Assembly: GCA_003023485.1 (NCBI GenBank)
Contig: PXSG01000111.1
Span: 1 to 7,691, forward strand
Direction: 5' to 3'
Source of the DNA: Halobacteriales archaeon SW_10_68_16
Lineage (GTDB): Archaea > Halobacteriota > Halobacteria > Halobacteriales > Haloarculaceae
Length of the DNA: 7,691 nucleotides
The translations under genes were made by a program, and so were the position numbers. Under the pieces are notes generated by a model that had not been told where the DNA came from, made no database searches, and saw nothing but the letters and a program-made list of their open reading frames with translations. Positions within the stretch are counted from its first letter, which is position 1. Each line of letters begins with the position of its first letter. This document shows, one piece after another, positions 1 through 5,866 of the stretch.

Positions 1-168
1 CCAGGAGCTGGCCCAGTCCCGAATCCCGGATATTTCGGCCAGCGATCAGGTGTCTTCGGGCCGGCTGATACGAGCTGTCTGTCAGAGCTGTAGCATCCCC
101 GGTATCTCGCGGGCCGCGAAGGCCGCCTCGCACTCCGCTGTTGGCAGTTGTCACACGGAAGGGACGAA
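1..168. other. Left edge, no supportable gene
   Basis: Both strands were read in all frames. No frame combines a start codon, an acidic haloarchaeal-type product and useful length. The plus-strand frame open from position 2 runs into hisG out of frame, and its product is rich in Ser, Arg and Cys, unlike the other proteins here. A minus-strand frame open from 150 to 82 has good-looking codons (Ala and Glu rich, ending Met-Leu-Gln-Leu-stop) but has no start and is closed upstream by a stop at 153-151. It could be a decayed fragment or chance. Confidence 0.4.
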
Positions 169-170
169 CC

Positions 171-177
171 GTTTACG
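171..177 (+). promoter_or_regulatory. Possible TATA element for hisG
   Basis: GTTTACG is preceded by a purine-rich stretch (GACGAACC) that could be a TFB recognition element. Its centre is about 52 bases upstream of the hisG ATG, which would give a leader of roughly 25 bases. The match is weak, and no better A/T-rich box lies at the leaderless distance from the ATG. Confidence 0.3.
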
Positions 178-225
178 TGACCGGCGGATGGAAAGACAGT
201 TGCCCCCCGACCGTCGAATACCGGT

Positions 226-1071
226 ATGCGCATCGCAGTGCCCAACAAGGGGCGTCTGCACGATCCGACGCTGGAGTTGCTCGAACGGGCCGGCCTCCAC
301 CTCGTCGACGGCGCCGACCGGAAACTCTACGCCCACACTGTCGACCCCGACGTGACCGTGCTGTTCGCGCGGACCGGCGACATCCCGGAGTACGTCGCCG
401 ACGGCGCCGCGGACATCGGCATCACGGGCCTGGACCAGGTCCGTGAGTCGCGGGCGGATCTCGTGGAGTTGCTCGACCTCGATTACGGCGTCTGCCGGAT
501 CGTCCTCGCCGCGCCCGAGGACGGCGACATCGACGCCGTCGAGGATCTGGAAGGTGGCACCGTCGCCACGGAGTTCCCCGACATCACGCGGGAATACTTC
601 GCGGAGCAGGCGGTGGACGTGGACGTCGTCGAGGTGTCGGGCGCGACGGAACTCACCCCGCACGTCGACATCGCGGACGCCATCGTGGACATCACCTCCA
701 CGGGCACGACCCTCCGGATGAACCGCCTGGCCGAGATCGACGAGATCCTCGAGTCCTCGGTCCGGCTGTTCGCCCGGCCCGAGACCGCCGACGACGAGAA
801 GGTCGACCAGGTCGCGACCGCCCTCGAGTCGGTGATGGCCGCCGAGGACCGGCGCTACCTGATGATGAACGTCCCCGAGGACCGCCTCGACGCCGTCAAG
901 GACGTGATGCCGGGCATGGGCGGGCCCACCGTGATGGACATCGCGGGCACCGAGTGGGTCGCCGTCCACGCGGTCGTCGAGGAACGCGAGGTGTTCGAGA
1001 CCATCTCCGCGCTCAAGGACGTCGGCGCGAGCGACGTCCTCGTCACCGAGATCGAGCGCCTCGTCGAGTAG
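226..1071 (+). CDS. hisG: ATP phosphoribosyltransferase, long form (HisG_L)
   Basis: Catalyses the first step of histidine synthesis, joining ATP and PRPP to give phosphoribosyl-ATP in the cytoplasm. The 281 residues match the long form. The two-lobed catalytic part begins with PNKGRL (residues 5-10) and contains DIGITGLD (63-70). The PRPP-binding stretch DITSTGTTL (155-163) follows a conserved [20 protein letters not shown] region. After about residue 190 comes the ACT-like C-terminal regulatory domain with a Gly-rich GMGGPTV loop (230-236), the part that mediates histidine feedback inhibition in this family. Long-form enzymes do not need the HisZ partner. The ATG start gives the typical [11 protein letters not shown]-terminus. 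No other his gene is visible, so it appears to be transcribed alone. Its stop codon abuts the stop of the minus-strand frame that follows. Confidence 0.96.
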   Translation: MRIAVPNKGRLHDPTLELLERAGLHLVDGADRKLYAHTVDPDVTVLFARTGDIPEYVADGAADIGITGLDQVRESRADLVELLDLDYGVCRIVLAAPEDGDIDAVEDLEGGTVATEFPDITREYFAEQAVDVDVVEVSGATELTPHVDIADAIVDITSTGTTLRMNRLAEIDEILESSVRLFARPETADDEKVDQVATALESVMAAEDRRYLMMNVPEDRLDAVKDVMPGMGGPTVMDIAGTEWVAVHAVVEEREVFETISALKDVGASDVLVTEIERLVE

Positions 1072-1077
1072 CTACTC
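1066..1077. repeat. 12-base perfect palindrome holding two abutting stop codons
   Basis: GAGTAGCTACTC is its own reverse complement. Its left half is the last Glu codon and TAG of hisG. Its right half, read on the minus strand, is the last Glu codon and TAG of the small frame at 1278-1072. There is no loop and no T-tract, so it is not a convincing terminator. Confidence 0.7.
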
Positions 1078-1278
1078 CCTGGTGGGCGCGGCCCGGATGT
1101 GGGTCCGGATCTCCTCGGCGAAGTCGGTGGCGTCGTCGATGTCGCGGACGCGCTCCAGGGGCAGTTCCTCCCGGACCAGCAGGAACGGGACGGCGATGGC
1201 CATCCGGGCGCGGGCGTACCGCTGAGTGGGGTGGCGCCTCTCCAGCAGCGTCTCGTCCTCACCGTCTGGCAGTCTCAG
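1072..1278 (-). CDS. Small hypothetical protein, non-canonical (CTG) start or frameshifted tail
   Basis: This frame ends in TAG at 1074-1072 and translates to an acidic product typical of this genome, including LPDGEDETLLERRH and REELPLERVRDIDDATDFAE. Its codons are overwhelmingly G or C in the third position, so it looks truly coding. There is no ATG, GTG or TTG between the upstream in-frame stop (about 1345) and an internal ATG at 1203. The listed start is a CTG at 1278-1276 that overlaps the TGA of the upstream sulfotransferase-like gene as CTGA, a coupling-type overlap, giving 68 residues. No Shine-Dalgarno sequence is evident. Alternatives are a start at the internal ATG (43 residues), a -1 frameshift fusing this tail to the upstream membrane protein after its Arg-Arg-Arg, or a sequencing indel. 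I do not recognise the family. Confidence that it is coding is higher than confidence in the start. Confidence 0.5.
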   Translation of the reverse strand: MRLPDGEDETLLERRHPTQRYARARMAIAVPFLLVREELPLERVRDIDDATDFAEEIRTHIRAAPTRE

Positions 1279-2570
1279 GACCGTCGCCGGAGGACGACCC
1301 CCGCGACGACGAGGGCGGGCGAAATTATCCCGACAACGATCTGGATTTCACCCACCCAGTAGGGGAGCCACGGGACCACGGCCTTGATGCCGACGACGGC
1401 CGGCGAGAGCAGCGGGACGTCGCTGTTCTCGGAGTCGTCCACGCCGGTCTCCCCGTCAGTGTCGGCACCGTGGGCCGGCACGCCGGCACGCTCGCCCAGC
1501 GGCAGGCGGTCGGCCTCGTAGGGAACGACCGCCGTGGTGGTACTCCAGACCACCTCGCCGTCTTCGTCGACCTCGATGATCCGCTTGTTCAGCGTGTCCG
1601 TGACGAGCGTGTTCCCGTCGGGGAGCCGGTCGGCGTCACGCGGCCAGTTCAAGGCGATGTCGCCCGCCCGCTCCAGCGTCCACACCGGCTCCCAGCCGTC
1701 GTCGGTCCGCCGGAGTTCGACGACGCGGTCGTTGTCGCTGTCGGCAACGAGCACCACTCCCTCGCCCAGCCAGTGGGGGTTGTGCTGGTGGTTGAGGACC
1801 GCCGGGTCGCCACACCGCACGTCGCCGTCGCTGTCGCCGCTGTAGTCGTCGAGCTGACTGTTTTTCGTGCAGGAACTGTCCTCGCCTCCGCGGTCCTCGT
1901 TGATGACTTCGACGACCCCAGCGCCGCGCTCGACGACGACGAGCTGGTTCGCGTTCCTGACCGAGACCAGGAAACGGCCCTGGCCGATGTGCTCAACATC
2001 GTTGATATGCAGCCAGTCGACCCGCGTCGGGTCCGGTGGGGCGTCGTAATGGGCGCTCGCGTTCCACTGCCAGACGATCTCGCCGTCCTCGACGACCACC
2101 ACCCGCTCGCGATCCATGTCTGTGAGCGCGAACCCGCCGCCCGGCAGGGGGTCGATGGCGTGGACCTCGCTGTTGGTCTGGCCCCCGACCGGGAAGCTCC
2201 ACTCCTCGACCACCGCCGGGCTCCCCTCACCTCCTGGGTCGAGGACCCGGTAGCCCGTGTGGGGACACGGCGAGTCGTAGCGGCCACACTCCGTGTAGCC
2301 CCCCTTGATGAACGCAACGGCCACACGTCCGTCTTCGAGGCGTTCGACCTCGAAGTAATTCTCCGCACCCTCGTGGGTCCACGTCCGCTCGGAGCCGTCG
2401 AGTGCCTGGACGTTCCCGGCTGAGCGGAATCCCTGGACAGAGACGAGCGTCTCGTTGCTCTCCTCGGCGTCGACCTCCCGGGGCGGGGCGAGCGCCGCGC
2501 TGACCGCCAGGGTCACGACAAGCAGCGCCACGCCGGCCAGCACCAGCACCGTCCCGCGGTCGCGCTCCAT
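1275..2570 (-). CDS. Membrane-anchored arylsulfotransferase (ASST)-like beta-propeller protein
   Basis: A 431-residue protein. Residues 6-28 form a hydrophobic signal anchor (GTVLVLAGVALLVVTLAVSA), and residues 408-427 form a second membrane helix followed by RRRS. Both ends are therefore likely cytoplasmic, with the large middle domain outside. The middle has repeated beta-blades ending in similar turns: ALTDMDRERVVVVEDGEIVW (148-167), VLVADSDNDRVVEL (273-286) and LVTDTLNKRIIEVDEDGEVVW (322-342). WLHINDVEHI (186-195) and NHQHNPHWL (260-268) carry clustered His residues, as expected for the arylsulfotransferase family, which moves sulfate between phenolic compounds. Which His is catalytic cannot be told here. 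Cys pairs 95/102 and 234/253 could form disulfides, and the Asp-rich DDYSGDSDGD stretch (241-250) could bind a metal ion. Substrate is unknown. The ATG sits about 27 bases from a TATA-like box, supporting this start. A structural, non-enzymatic propeller role remains possible. Confidence 0.8.
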   Translation of the reverse strand: MERDRGTVLVLAGVALLVVTLAVSAALAPPREVDAEESNETLVSVQGFRSAGNVQALDGSERTWTHEGAENYFEVERLEDGRVAVAFIKGGYTECGRYDSPCPHTGYRVLDPGGEGSPAVVEEWSFPVGGQTNSEVHAIDPLPGGGFALTDMDRERVVVVEDGEIVWQWNASAHYDAPPDPTRVDWLHINDVEHIGQGRFLVSVRNANQLVVVERGAGVVEVINEDRGGEDSSCTKNSQLDDYSGDSDGDVRCGDPAVLNHQHNPHWLGEGVVLVADSDNDRVVELRRTDDGWEPVWTLERAGDIALNWPRDADRLPDGNTLVTDTLNKRIIEVDEDGEVVWSTTTAVVPYEADRLPLGERAGVPAHGADTDGETGVDDSENSDVPLLSPAVVGIKAVVPWLPYWVGEIQIVVGIISPALVVAGVVLRRRS

Positions 2571-2593
2571 ACCGACCCACCGGCGAAGTGACG

Positions 2594-2599
2594 TATTAG
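2594..2599 (-). promoter_or_regulatory. TATA-like box, leaderless promoter of the ASST-like gene
   Basis: On the minus strand the box reads CTAATA within GTGCTAATACG, with the purine-rich CGAAACCGAAG just upstream as a possible TFB element. Its centre is about 27 bases before the ATG at 2570, the distance expected for a haloarchaeal leaderless transcript. Confidence 0.55.
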
Positions 2600-2641
2600 C
2601 ACTTCGGTTTCGTGCAAGGGAAATGTCAACCTAGTTTCCTG

Positions 2642-2995
2642 TCATACAAACCCAAAGATGTTGTTCAGCGGGAGGAACAGCGCGACGAAGAAGGCGAAGT
2701 GCAGGAGCGTCAGGACGACCGCCGGCTGCCATTCGAGGTCGTAGCTCCAGCGGACGGCGAGACAGTCCCCGGCAAGCGTGACGGCGATGGTCACAGCCGG
2801 CCCCCACCCCTGGAGGACGAAACTCACGACTGCGGGCACCGCCGCGGCACGGGCGGCCTGCTGGGTCGGGACGTCCCCGATGAAGAAGGTGGCCGCCAGG
2901 TGGAGCGTCACCGCGTAGAAGACCACGGCCAGCAGGAAGGTCACCACGAGGGCGAGCAGTCCGCCACCCGTCAGGTCCACCGACGCCTGGAGCAT
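2642..2995 (-). CDS. Four-helix hypothetical membrane protein
   Basis: A 117-residue hydrophobic protein from the chosen ATG (MLQASVDLTG). Likely membrane helices lie at about residues 11-34, 47-62, 66-84 and 91-112, with short loops and a C-terminus ending FGFV. The charged segments are few: HLAATFFIGDVPTQQAARA between helices 1 and 2, and RWSYDLEWQ before helix 4. No catalytic motif is visible. Similar small membrane proteins of unknown function are common in haloarchaea, and I cannot assign a family with certainty. An in-frame GTG at 3037 would add 14 residues (MEHSLQAPAGPTAG). I prefer the ATG at 2995 because a TATA-like box lies 27 bases before it and the extension is not hydrophobic. 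It lies 81 bases downstream of tbp on the same strand, but the separate promoter suggests its own transcription. Confidence 0.75.
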   Translation of the reverse strand: MLQASVDLTGGGLLALVVTFLLAVVFYAVTLHLAATFFIGDVPTQQAARAAAVPAVVSFVLQGWGPAVTIAVTLAGDCLAVRWSYDLEWQPAVVLTLLHFAFFVALFLPLNNIFGFV

Positions 2996-3018
2996 ACCCG
3001 CGGTTGGGCCGGCGGGCG

Positions 3019-3026
3019 CTTGTAGG
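3019..3026 (-). promoter_or_regulatory. Possible TATA-like box for the membrane protein gene
   Basis: On the minus strand it reads CCTACAAG, centred about 27 bases upstream of the ATG at 2995. The match to the haloarchaeal TATA consensus is modest, but the spacing fits a leaderless transcript, and this decided the choice of start. Confidence 0.4.
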
Positions 3027-3076
3027 CTGTGTTCCACGCGACAGACGCGGGTGGCTCCGGGCCAGCCCCTCGCCGG

Positions 3077-3637
3077 TCACTCCAGCAGACCCAGGTCCTC
3101 GAGTCGCGAGACGATCTTGTCGACGGCCTCCTCGGCGTCCTCGGGCTGTTTGCCACCCGTGATGACGAGCTTGCCCGAGCCGAACAACAGCGCCACGACG
3201 TCGGGGTCGTCCAGCCGGTAGACCAGTCCCGGGAACTGCTCGGGTTCGTACTCGATGTTCTCCAGCCCGAGCCCGATGGCGATGGCGTTGAGGTTGAGGT
3301 TCCGGCCCAGGTCCGCCGACGTGACGATGTTCTGGACGATGATCTCCGGCTGTTCGTCGACCTGGATGTTCAGATCGCGCAGTTTGTCGAAGACGATGCG
3401 CAGGCTCTGGTGGACGTCGTCGGTGCTCTTGGCGCCGGTACAGACGATCTTGCCCGACCGGAAGATGAGTGCCGCCGACTTCGGGTCCTGTGTCCGGTAG
3501 ACCAGCCCGGGGAACTGCTCTGGGTCGTAGTCGGCCCCCTCGAGGTCCATCGCGACGCTCTGCAGGTCGAGTTCCTGCCCGATTCCCGTCGAGGCGACGA
3601 CGTTTTCGATGTTGATTGTCTCTTTTGGATCGACCAT
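3077..3637 (-). CDS. tbp: TATA-box-binding protein (TBP)
   Basis: General transcription factor that binds and bends the TATA box and recruits TFB and RNA polymerase. At 186 residues it is the usual haloarchaeal size. It consists of two direct repeats (about residues 8-90 and 98-182) that form the saddle. The repeats match closely: YDPEQFPGLVYR (37-48) and YEPEQFPGLVYR (130-141), then ALIFRSGKIVCTGAK (56-70) and ALLFGSGKLVITGGK (149-163). The four DNA-contacting Phe residues are present: F42 and F59 in repeat 1, F135 and F152 in repeat 2. It is acidic, as expected for a protein working in high salt. Haloarchaea often carry several tbp genes. The intact motifs and housekeeping neighbours suggest this is the main chromosomal copy (tbpE type), but that is inference. 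The upstream region is rich in TATA-like sequence. Confidence 0.97.
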   Translation of the reverse strand: MVDPKETINIENVVASTGIGQELDLQSVAMDLEGADYDPEQFPGLVYRTQDPKSAALIFRSGKIVCTGAKSTDDVHQSLRIVFDKLRDLNIQVDEQPEIIVQNIVTSADLGRNLNLNAIAIGLGLENIEYEPEQFPGLVYRLDDPDVVALLFGSGKLVITGGKQPEDAEEAVDKIVSRLEDLGLLE

Positions 3638-3655
3638 GTCTCGACTTAAACGTCG

Positions 3656-3673
3656 TATTTAAACTATATAAAG
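3656..3673 (-). promoter_or_regulatory. Promoter region of tbp with overlapping TATA-like elements
   Basis: On the minus strand an 18-base block contains TTTATATAG followed by TTTAAATA, with GAACC just upstream as a possible TFB element. The first box is centred about 31 bases and the second about 22 bases before the ATG, so the transcript has no or only a very short leader. Two adjacent boxes could allow alternative start sites. TBP may bind here and influence its own synthesis, which is inference. Confidence 0.65.
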
Positions 3674-3756
3674 GTTCGTGGCACGCCCTCGTCAGCCACC
3701 CACTCGAAGTGACAGGTATCGTATGAGATGCCCTTAAATATTGCCGAATTCACGGA

Positions 3757-3766
3757 GTATAAATAC
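3757..3766 (+). promoter_or_regulatory. Likely TATA box for the tRNA methyltransferase gene
   Basis: GTATAAATAC is a strong match to the archaeal TATA consensus. Transcription would start near 3788, leaving a leader of about 47 bases before the GTG at 3835, longer than for other genes here. A second A/T-rich block (CTTAAATATT, 3733-3742) lies 24 bases upstream and could serve either strand. Confidence 0.55.
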
Positions 3767-3834
3767 GTTGTAGTGACGCGGAGCCGAAATCCCGGATTCG
3801 ATACGCTGATGGGTCGGCCACGGCGAGTGGGCGT

Positions 3835-4800
3835 GTGCACGTCCTCGAACTCGGTGGGCAGGACGACGACTTCGCGGTCTTCGAGGCCGGGAGTGCCGCC
3901 TCCGGCGTCGAGCGGATCGCCCCGGGACTGGCGAGAGCCGGTGCCCTCACCGACCGCGTGCGCTACCTCGCGTACACGCAGCGAGCGAGCGAACTGATCG
4001 GCCGGACCGACCCCGAGGTGGCGAGCGCGCGCTCGGTGCTCGAGGCGGCCGGCATCGATAGGTCGGGGACGGTCGCCGTCCGTGCAGTGGACGTCCGCGG
4101 GCGAACTGGCGTGGACACGCAACGCGTCGAGCGCGAACTGGGGGACGTCCTCGTCGCGCGGGGGTTCGAGGTCGACCTGGAGGACCCCGACCACGAGTGC
4201 CGGGCGCTGTTCGCCGAGGGGATCTGCGCGCTGGGCTGGCTCGTGGCCGAGAGCGTCCGCGACTACGGCGACCGCCGACCCACCGACCGCCCCTTTTTCC
4301 AGCCCGGCAGCATGGACCCGCTGCTCGCGCGGGCGCTGGCCAACGCCGCCGGCGCGCGGCCCGGAGCGACGGTGCTGGACCCCATGTGTGGCACCGGTGG
4401 CATCCTCGTCGAGGCCGGACTGGTCGGGGCGCGCGTCCTCGGCCTCGACGCGCAGGCGAAGATGGTCCACGGATCCCGCGACAACCTCGCGTGTTTTCTC
4501 GACGGCGGGTGGGACGTCGTCTGCGGGGACGCCCGCTCGCTCCCCCTCGCGGACGGCGCCGTCGACGCCGTCGTCTTCGACGCCCCCTACGGCCGGCAGT
4601 CGAAAATCGAGGGACGACTGGACGAGCTGGTGGTGGCGGCGCTGGAGGAGGCACGCCGCGTCGCGCCGCGGTGTGTGGTGGTCGGCGACCGGCCGTGGGC
4701 CCAGGCCGCCCACGAGGCCGGCTGGACCACCGAGGCCGCCTTCGACCGGCCGGTCCACCGGTCGCTGACCCGGTACGTGCTGGCGTTGCGACGGCGGTGA
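3835..4800 (+). CDS. tRNA (guanine(10)-N2)-dimethyltransferase, THUMP domain (Trm-G10)
   Basis: Transfers methyl groups from S-adenosylmethionine to N2 of G10 in tRNA. The 321 residues fit the archaeal family. The N-terminal half is a THUMP RNA-binding region (about residues 45-140). A linker RPFFQPGSMDPLLARA (152-167) leads into a Rossmann methyltransferase domain with SAM-binding motif I LDPMCGTGGILVEAG (181-195), an acidic residue in LGLD (202-205), GDARSLPL (231-238), and motif IV DAPYGR (249-254). Most relatives have DPPYGR; the Pro-to-Ala change leaves the Asp and the Pro-Tyr and should not by itself abolish activity. The GTG start gives MHVLELGG, the expected N-terminus, and no in-frame ATG, GTG or TTG lies upstream to about 3763. 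The gene is divergent from tbp. The following gene starts 52 bases after its stop behind its own TATA-like box. Confidence 0.92.
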   Translation: MHVLELGGQDDDFAVFEAGSAASGVERIAPGLARAGALTDRVRYLAYTQRASELIGRTDPEVASARSVLEAAGIDRSGTVAVRAVDVRGRTGVDTQRVERELGDVLVARGFEVDLEDPDHECRALFAEGICALGWLVAESVRDYGDRRPTDRPFFQPGSMDPLLARALANAAGARPGATVLDPMCGTGGILVEAGLVGARVLGLDAQAKMVHGSRDNLACFLDGGWDVVCGDARSLPLADGAVDAVVFDAPYGRQSKIEGRLDELVVAALEEARRVAPRCVVVGDRPWAQAAHEAGWTTEAAFDRPVHRSLTRYVLALRRR

Positions 4801-4817
4801 GGAGCGCGTATCCGAAG

Positions 4818-4828
4818 GATTGAATACG
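4818..4828 (+). promoter_or_regulatory. Possible TATA-like box for the IlvC-family gene
   Basis: GATTGAATACG, with purine-rich CGAAG upstream, is centred near 4824, about 28 bases before the ATG at 4853. This fits a leaderless transcript separate from the methyltransferase gene, although read-through from upstream is also possible. Confidence 0.45.
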
Positions 4829-4852
4829 TCACAATAGGGTTTATCGGCCGCT

Positions 4853-5860
4853 ATGGTCGAGTCTAACACGACGGTGTACGGCGACGAGGACGCGGACCTG
4901 TCGGTCCTCGACGGGCGGACAGTGGCTATCATCGGCTACGGCAACCAGGGACGGGCCCAGGGCCTGAACCTCCGGGATTCGGGCGTCAAGGACGTCATCG
5001 TCGGCAACCGGGAGGACGCCTCCTGGGAGCAGGCGGAAGATGATGGGTTTCCCGTCTACACGATGGCCAAGGCGACCGCCCGGGCGGACGTCGTCTTCCT
5101 GCTGGTCCCCGACGAGGTCCAGCCCGAAGTCTTCCGGGAGGAGATCGAGCCGAACCTCGCGGCCGGTGACGTTCTGAACTTCGCCTCGGGATACAACGTC
5201 ACGTACGGCTTCATCGAGCCGCCGGCCGACGTCGACGTTGTGATGGTCGCTCCCCGCATGATCGGAACCACCGTGCGGGAACTCTACGAGGAGGACGACG
5301 GCGCGCCGGCCCTGCTGGCGGTCGAACAGGACGCCTCTGGGGAGGCACGGGACGTGGCGCTCGCCCTCGCCAAGGGTATCGGGTCGACGCGGTCGGGCGT
5401 CATCGAATCGGACTTCGAGTCCGAAACCGTCACGGACCTCATGACCGAGCAGGCACTGTTGCCCGTGTTCATCAACGCGCTGCGCGCGAAATACGAGGCC
5501 GAGGTCGAGGCCGGGGTCGCCCCGGAGACGGTGCTGATGGAGCAATACCTCTCGCAGGAGATGTCCCATATCTGGGAGAAAGCGGCCACCCAGGGGCTGA
5601 TCGAACAACTCTCACTGCACTCACAGACCAGCCAGTACGGGCAGCTCAGATTCTCGCAGTCCTTCGACGACGGCCCGATCCGGGAGTTCATGGACGAACG
5701 CCTGCGCGAGATCCGGAACGGGCGGTTCGCGACCGAATGGACTGCCGAACAGCAGGCCGGTTACCCACAGCTCGACCGCCTCTACGACATCTTCCGCGAG
5801 GAGGAGCAGTTCCAGATCGAACAGGAAACCATCGACCGGTTCGACCTGCGGGAGGAGTGA
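4853..5860 (+). CDS. Ketol-acid reductoisomerase (IlvC) family protein with altered active site
   Basis: A 335-residue protein colinear with class I ketol-acid reductoisomerase, which makes dihydroxy-acids in valine and isoleucine synthesis. The Rossmann part has DADLSVLDGRTVAIIGYGNQG (13-33), PDEVQPEVF (86-94) and PPADVDVVMVAPR (123-135). The helical C-terminal domain has TDLMTEQ (194-200), retaining metal-ligand Asp195 and Glu199, and the QEMSHIW helix with Glu236. HSQTSQYG (256-263) retains Ser257. Key residues differ, however. The usual AHGFN His is Ser112 (ASGYN). The usual APKGPGH is APRMIGT, with Arg135 for Lys and Thr139 for His. The Glu four before Glu236 is Tyr232. The cofactor loop GNREDASW (51-58) is short with an Asp, which may favour NADH. 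These changes run through the active site while the rest is intact, so a paralogue with another substrate is more likely than a dead gene. It may be annotated ilvC automatically. Its true substrate is unknown. Confidence 0.85.
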   Translation: MVESNTTVYGDEDADLSVLDGRTVAIIGYGNQGRAQGLNLRDSGVKDVIVGNREDASWEQAEDDGFPVYTMAKATARADVVFLLVPDEVQPEVFREEIEPNLAAGDVLNFASGYNVTYGFIEPPADVDVVMVAPRMIGTTVRELYEEDDGAPALLAVEQDASGEARDVALALAKGIGSTRSGVIESDFESETVTDLMTEQALLPVFINALRAKYEAEVEAGVAPETVLMEQYLSQEMSHIWEKAATQGLIEQLSLHSQTSQYGQLRFSQSFDDGPIREFMDERLREIRNGRFATEWTAEQQAGYPQLDRLYDIFREEEQFQIEQETIDRFDLREE

Positions 5861-5866
5861 CCAGTA

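Noticed and set aside
82..150. Minus-strand fragment with haloarchaeal-looking codons ending in TGA upstream of hisG
   Set aside because: Only 23 codons between stops and no usable start codon; too short to separate from chance.
855..1262. Minus-strand frame starting at GTG 1262 and reading through the end of hisG
   Set aside because: It is out of frame with the coding-like small gene here, its product is rich in Ser, Arg, Trp and Cys, and it runs deep into hisG.
954..2423. Long plus-strand open frame (489 codons) across the ASST-like gene
   Set aside because: Its product is Arg/Gly-rich at first and then a mirror of the opposite strand's GC-skewed codons. The minus strand encodes a coherent propeller protein with helices and motifs over the same bases.
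3781..3834. Possible tRNA-like or structured RNA in the leader of the methyltransferase gene
   Set aside because: GGATTCGATAC resembles a T-loop at a glance, but no matching stems or anticodon arm can be drawn.
3664..4932. Minus-strand open frame of 422 codons opposite the tRNA methyltransferase gene
   Set aside because: It overlaps the methyltransferase gene, the tbp promoter region and the start of the IlvC-like gene, and has no domain signature.
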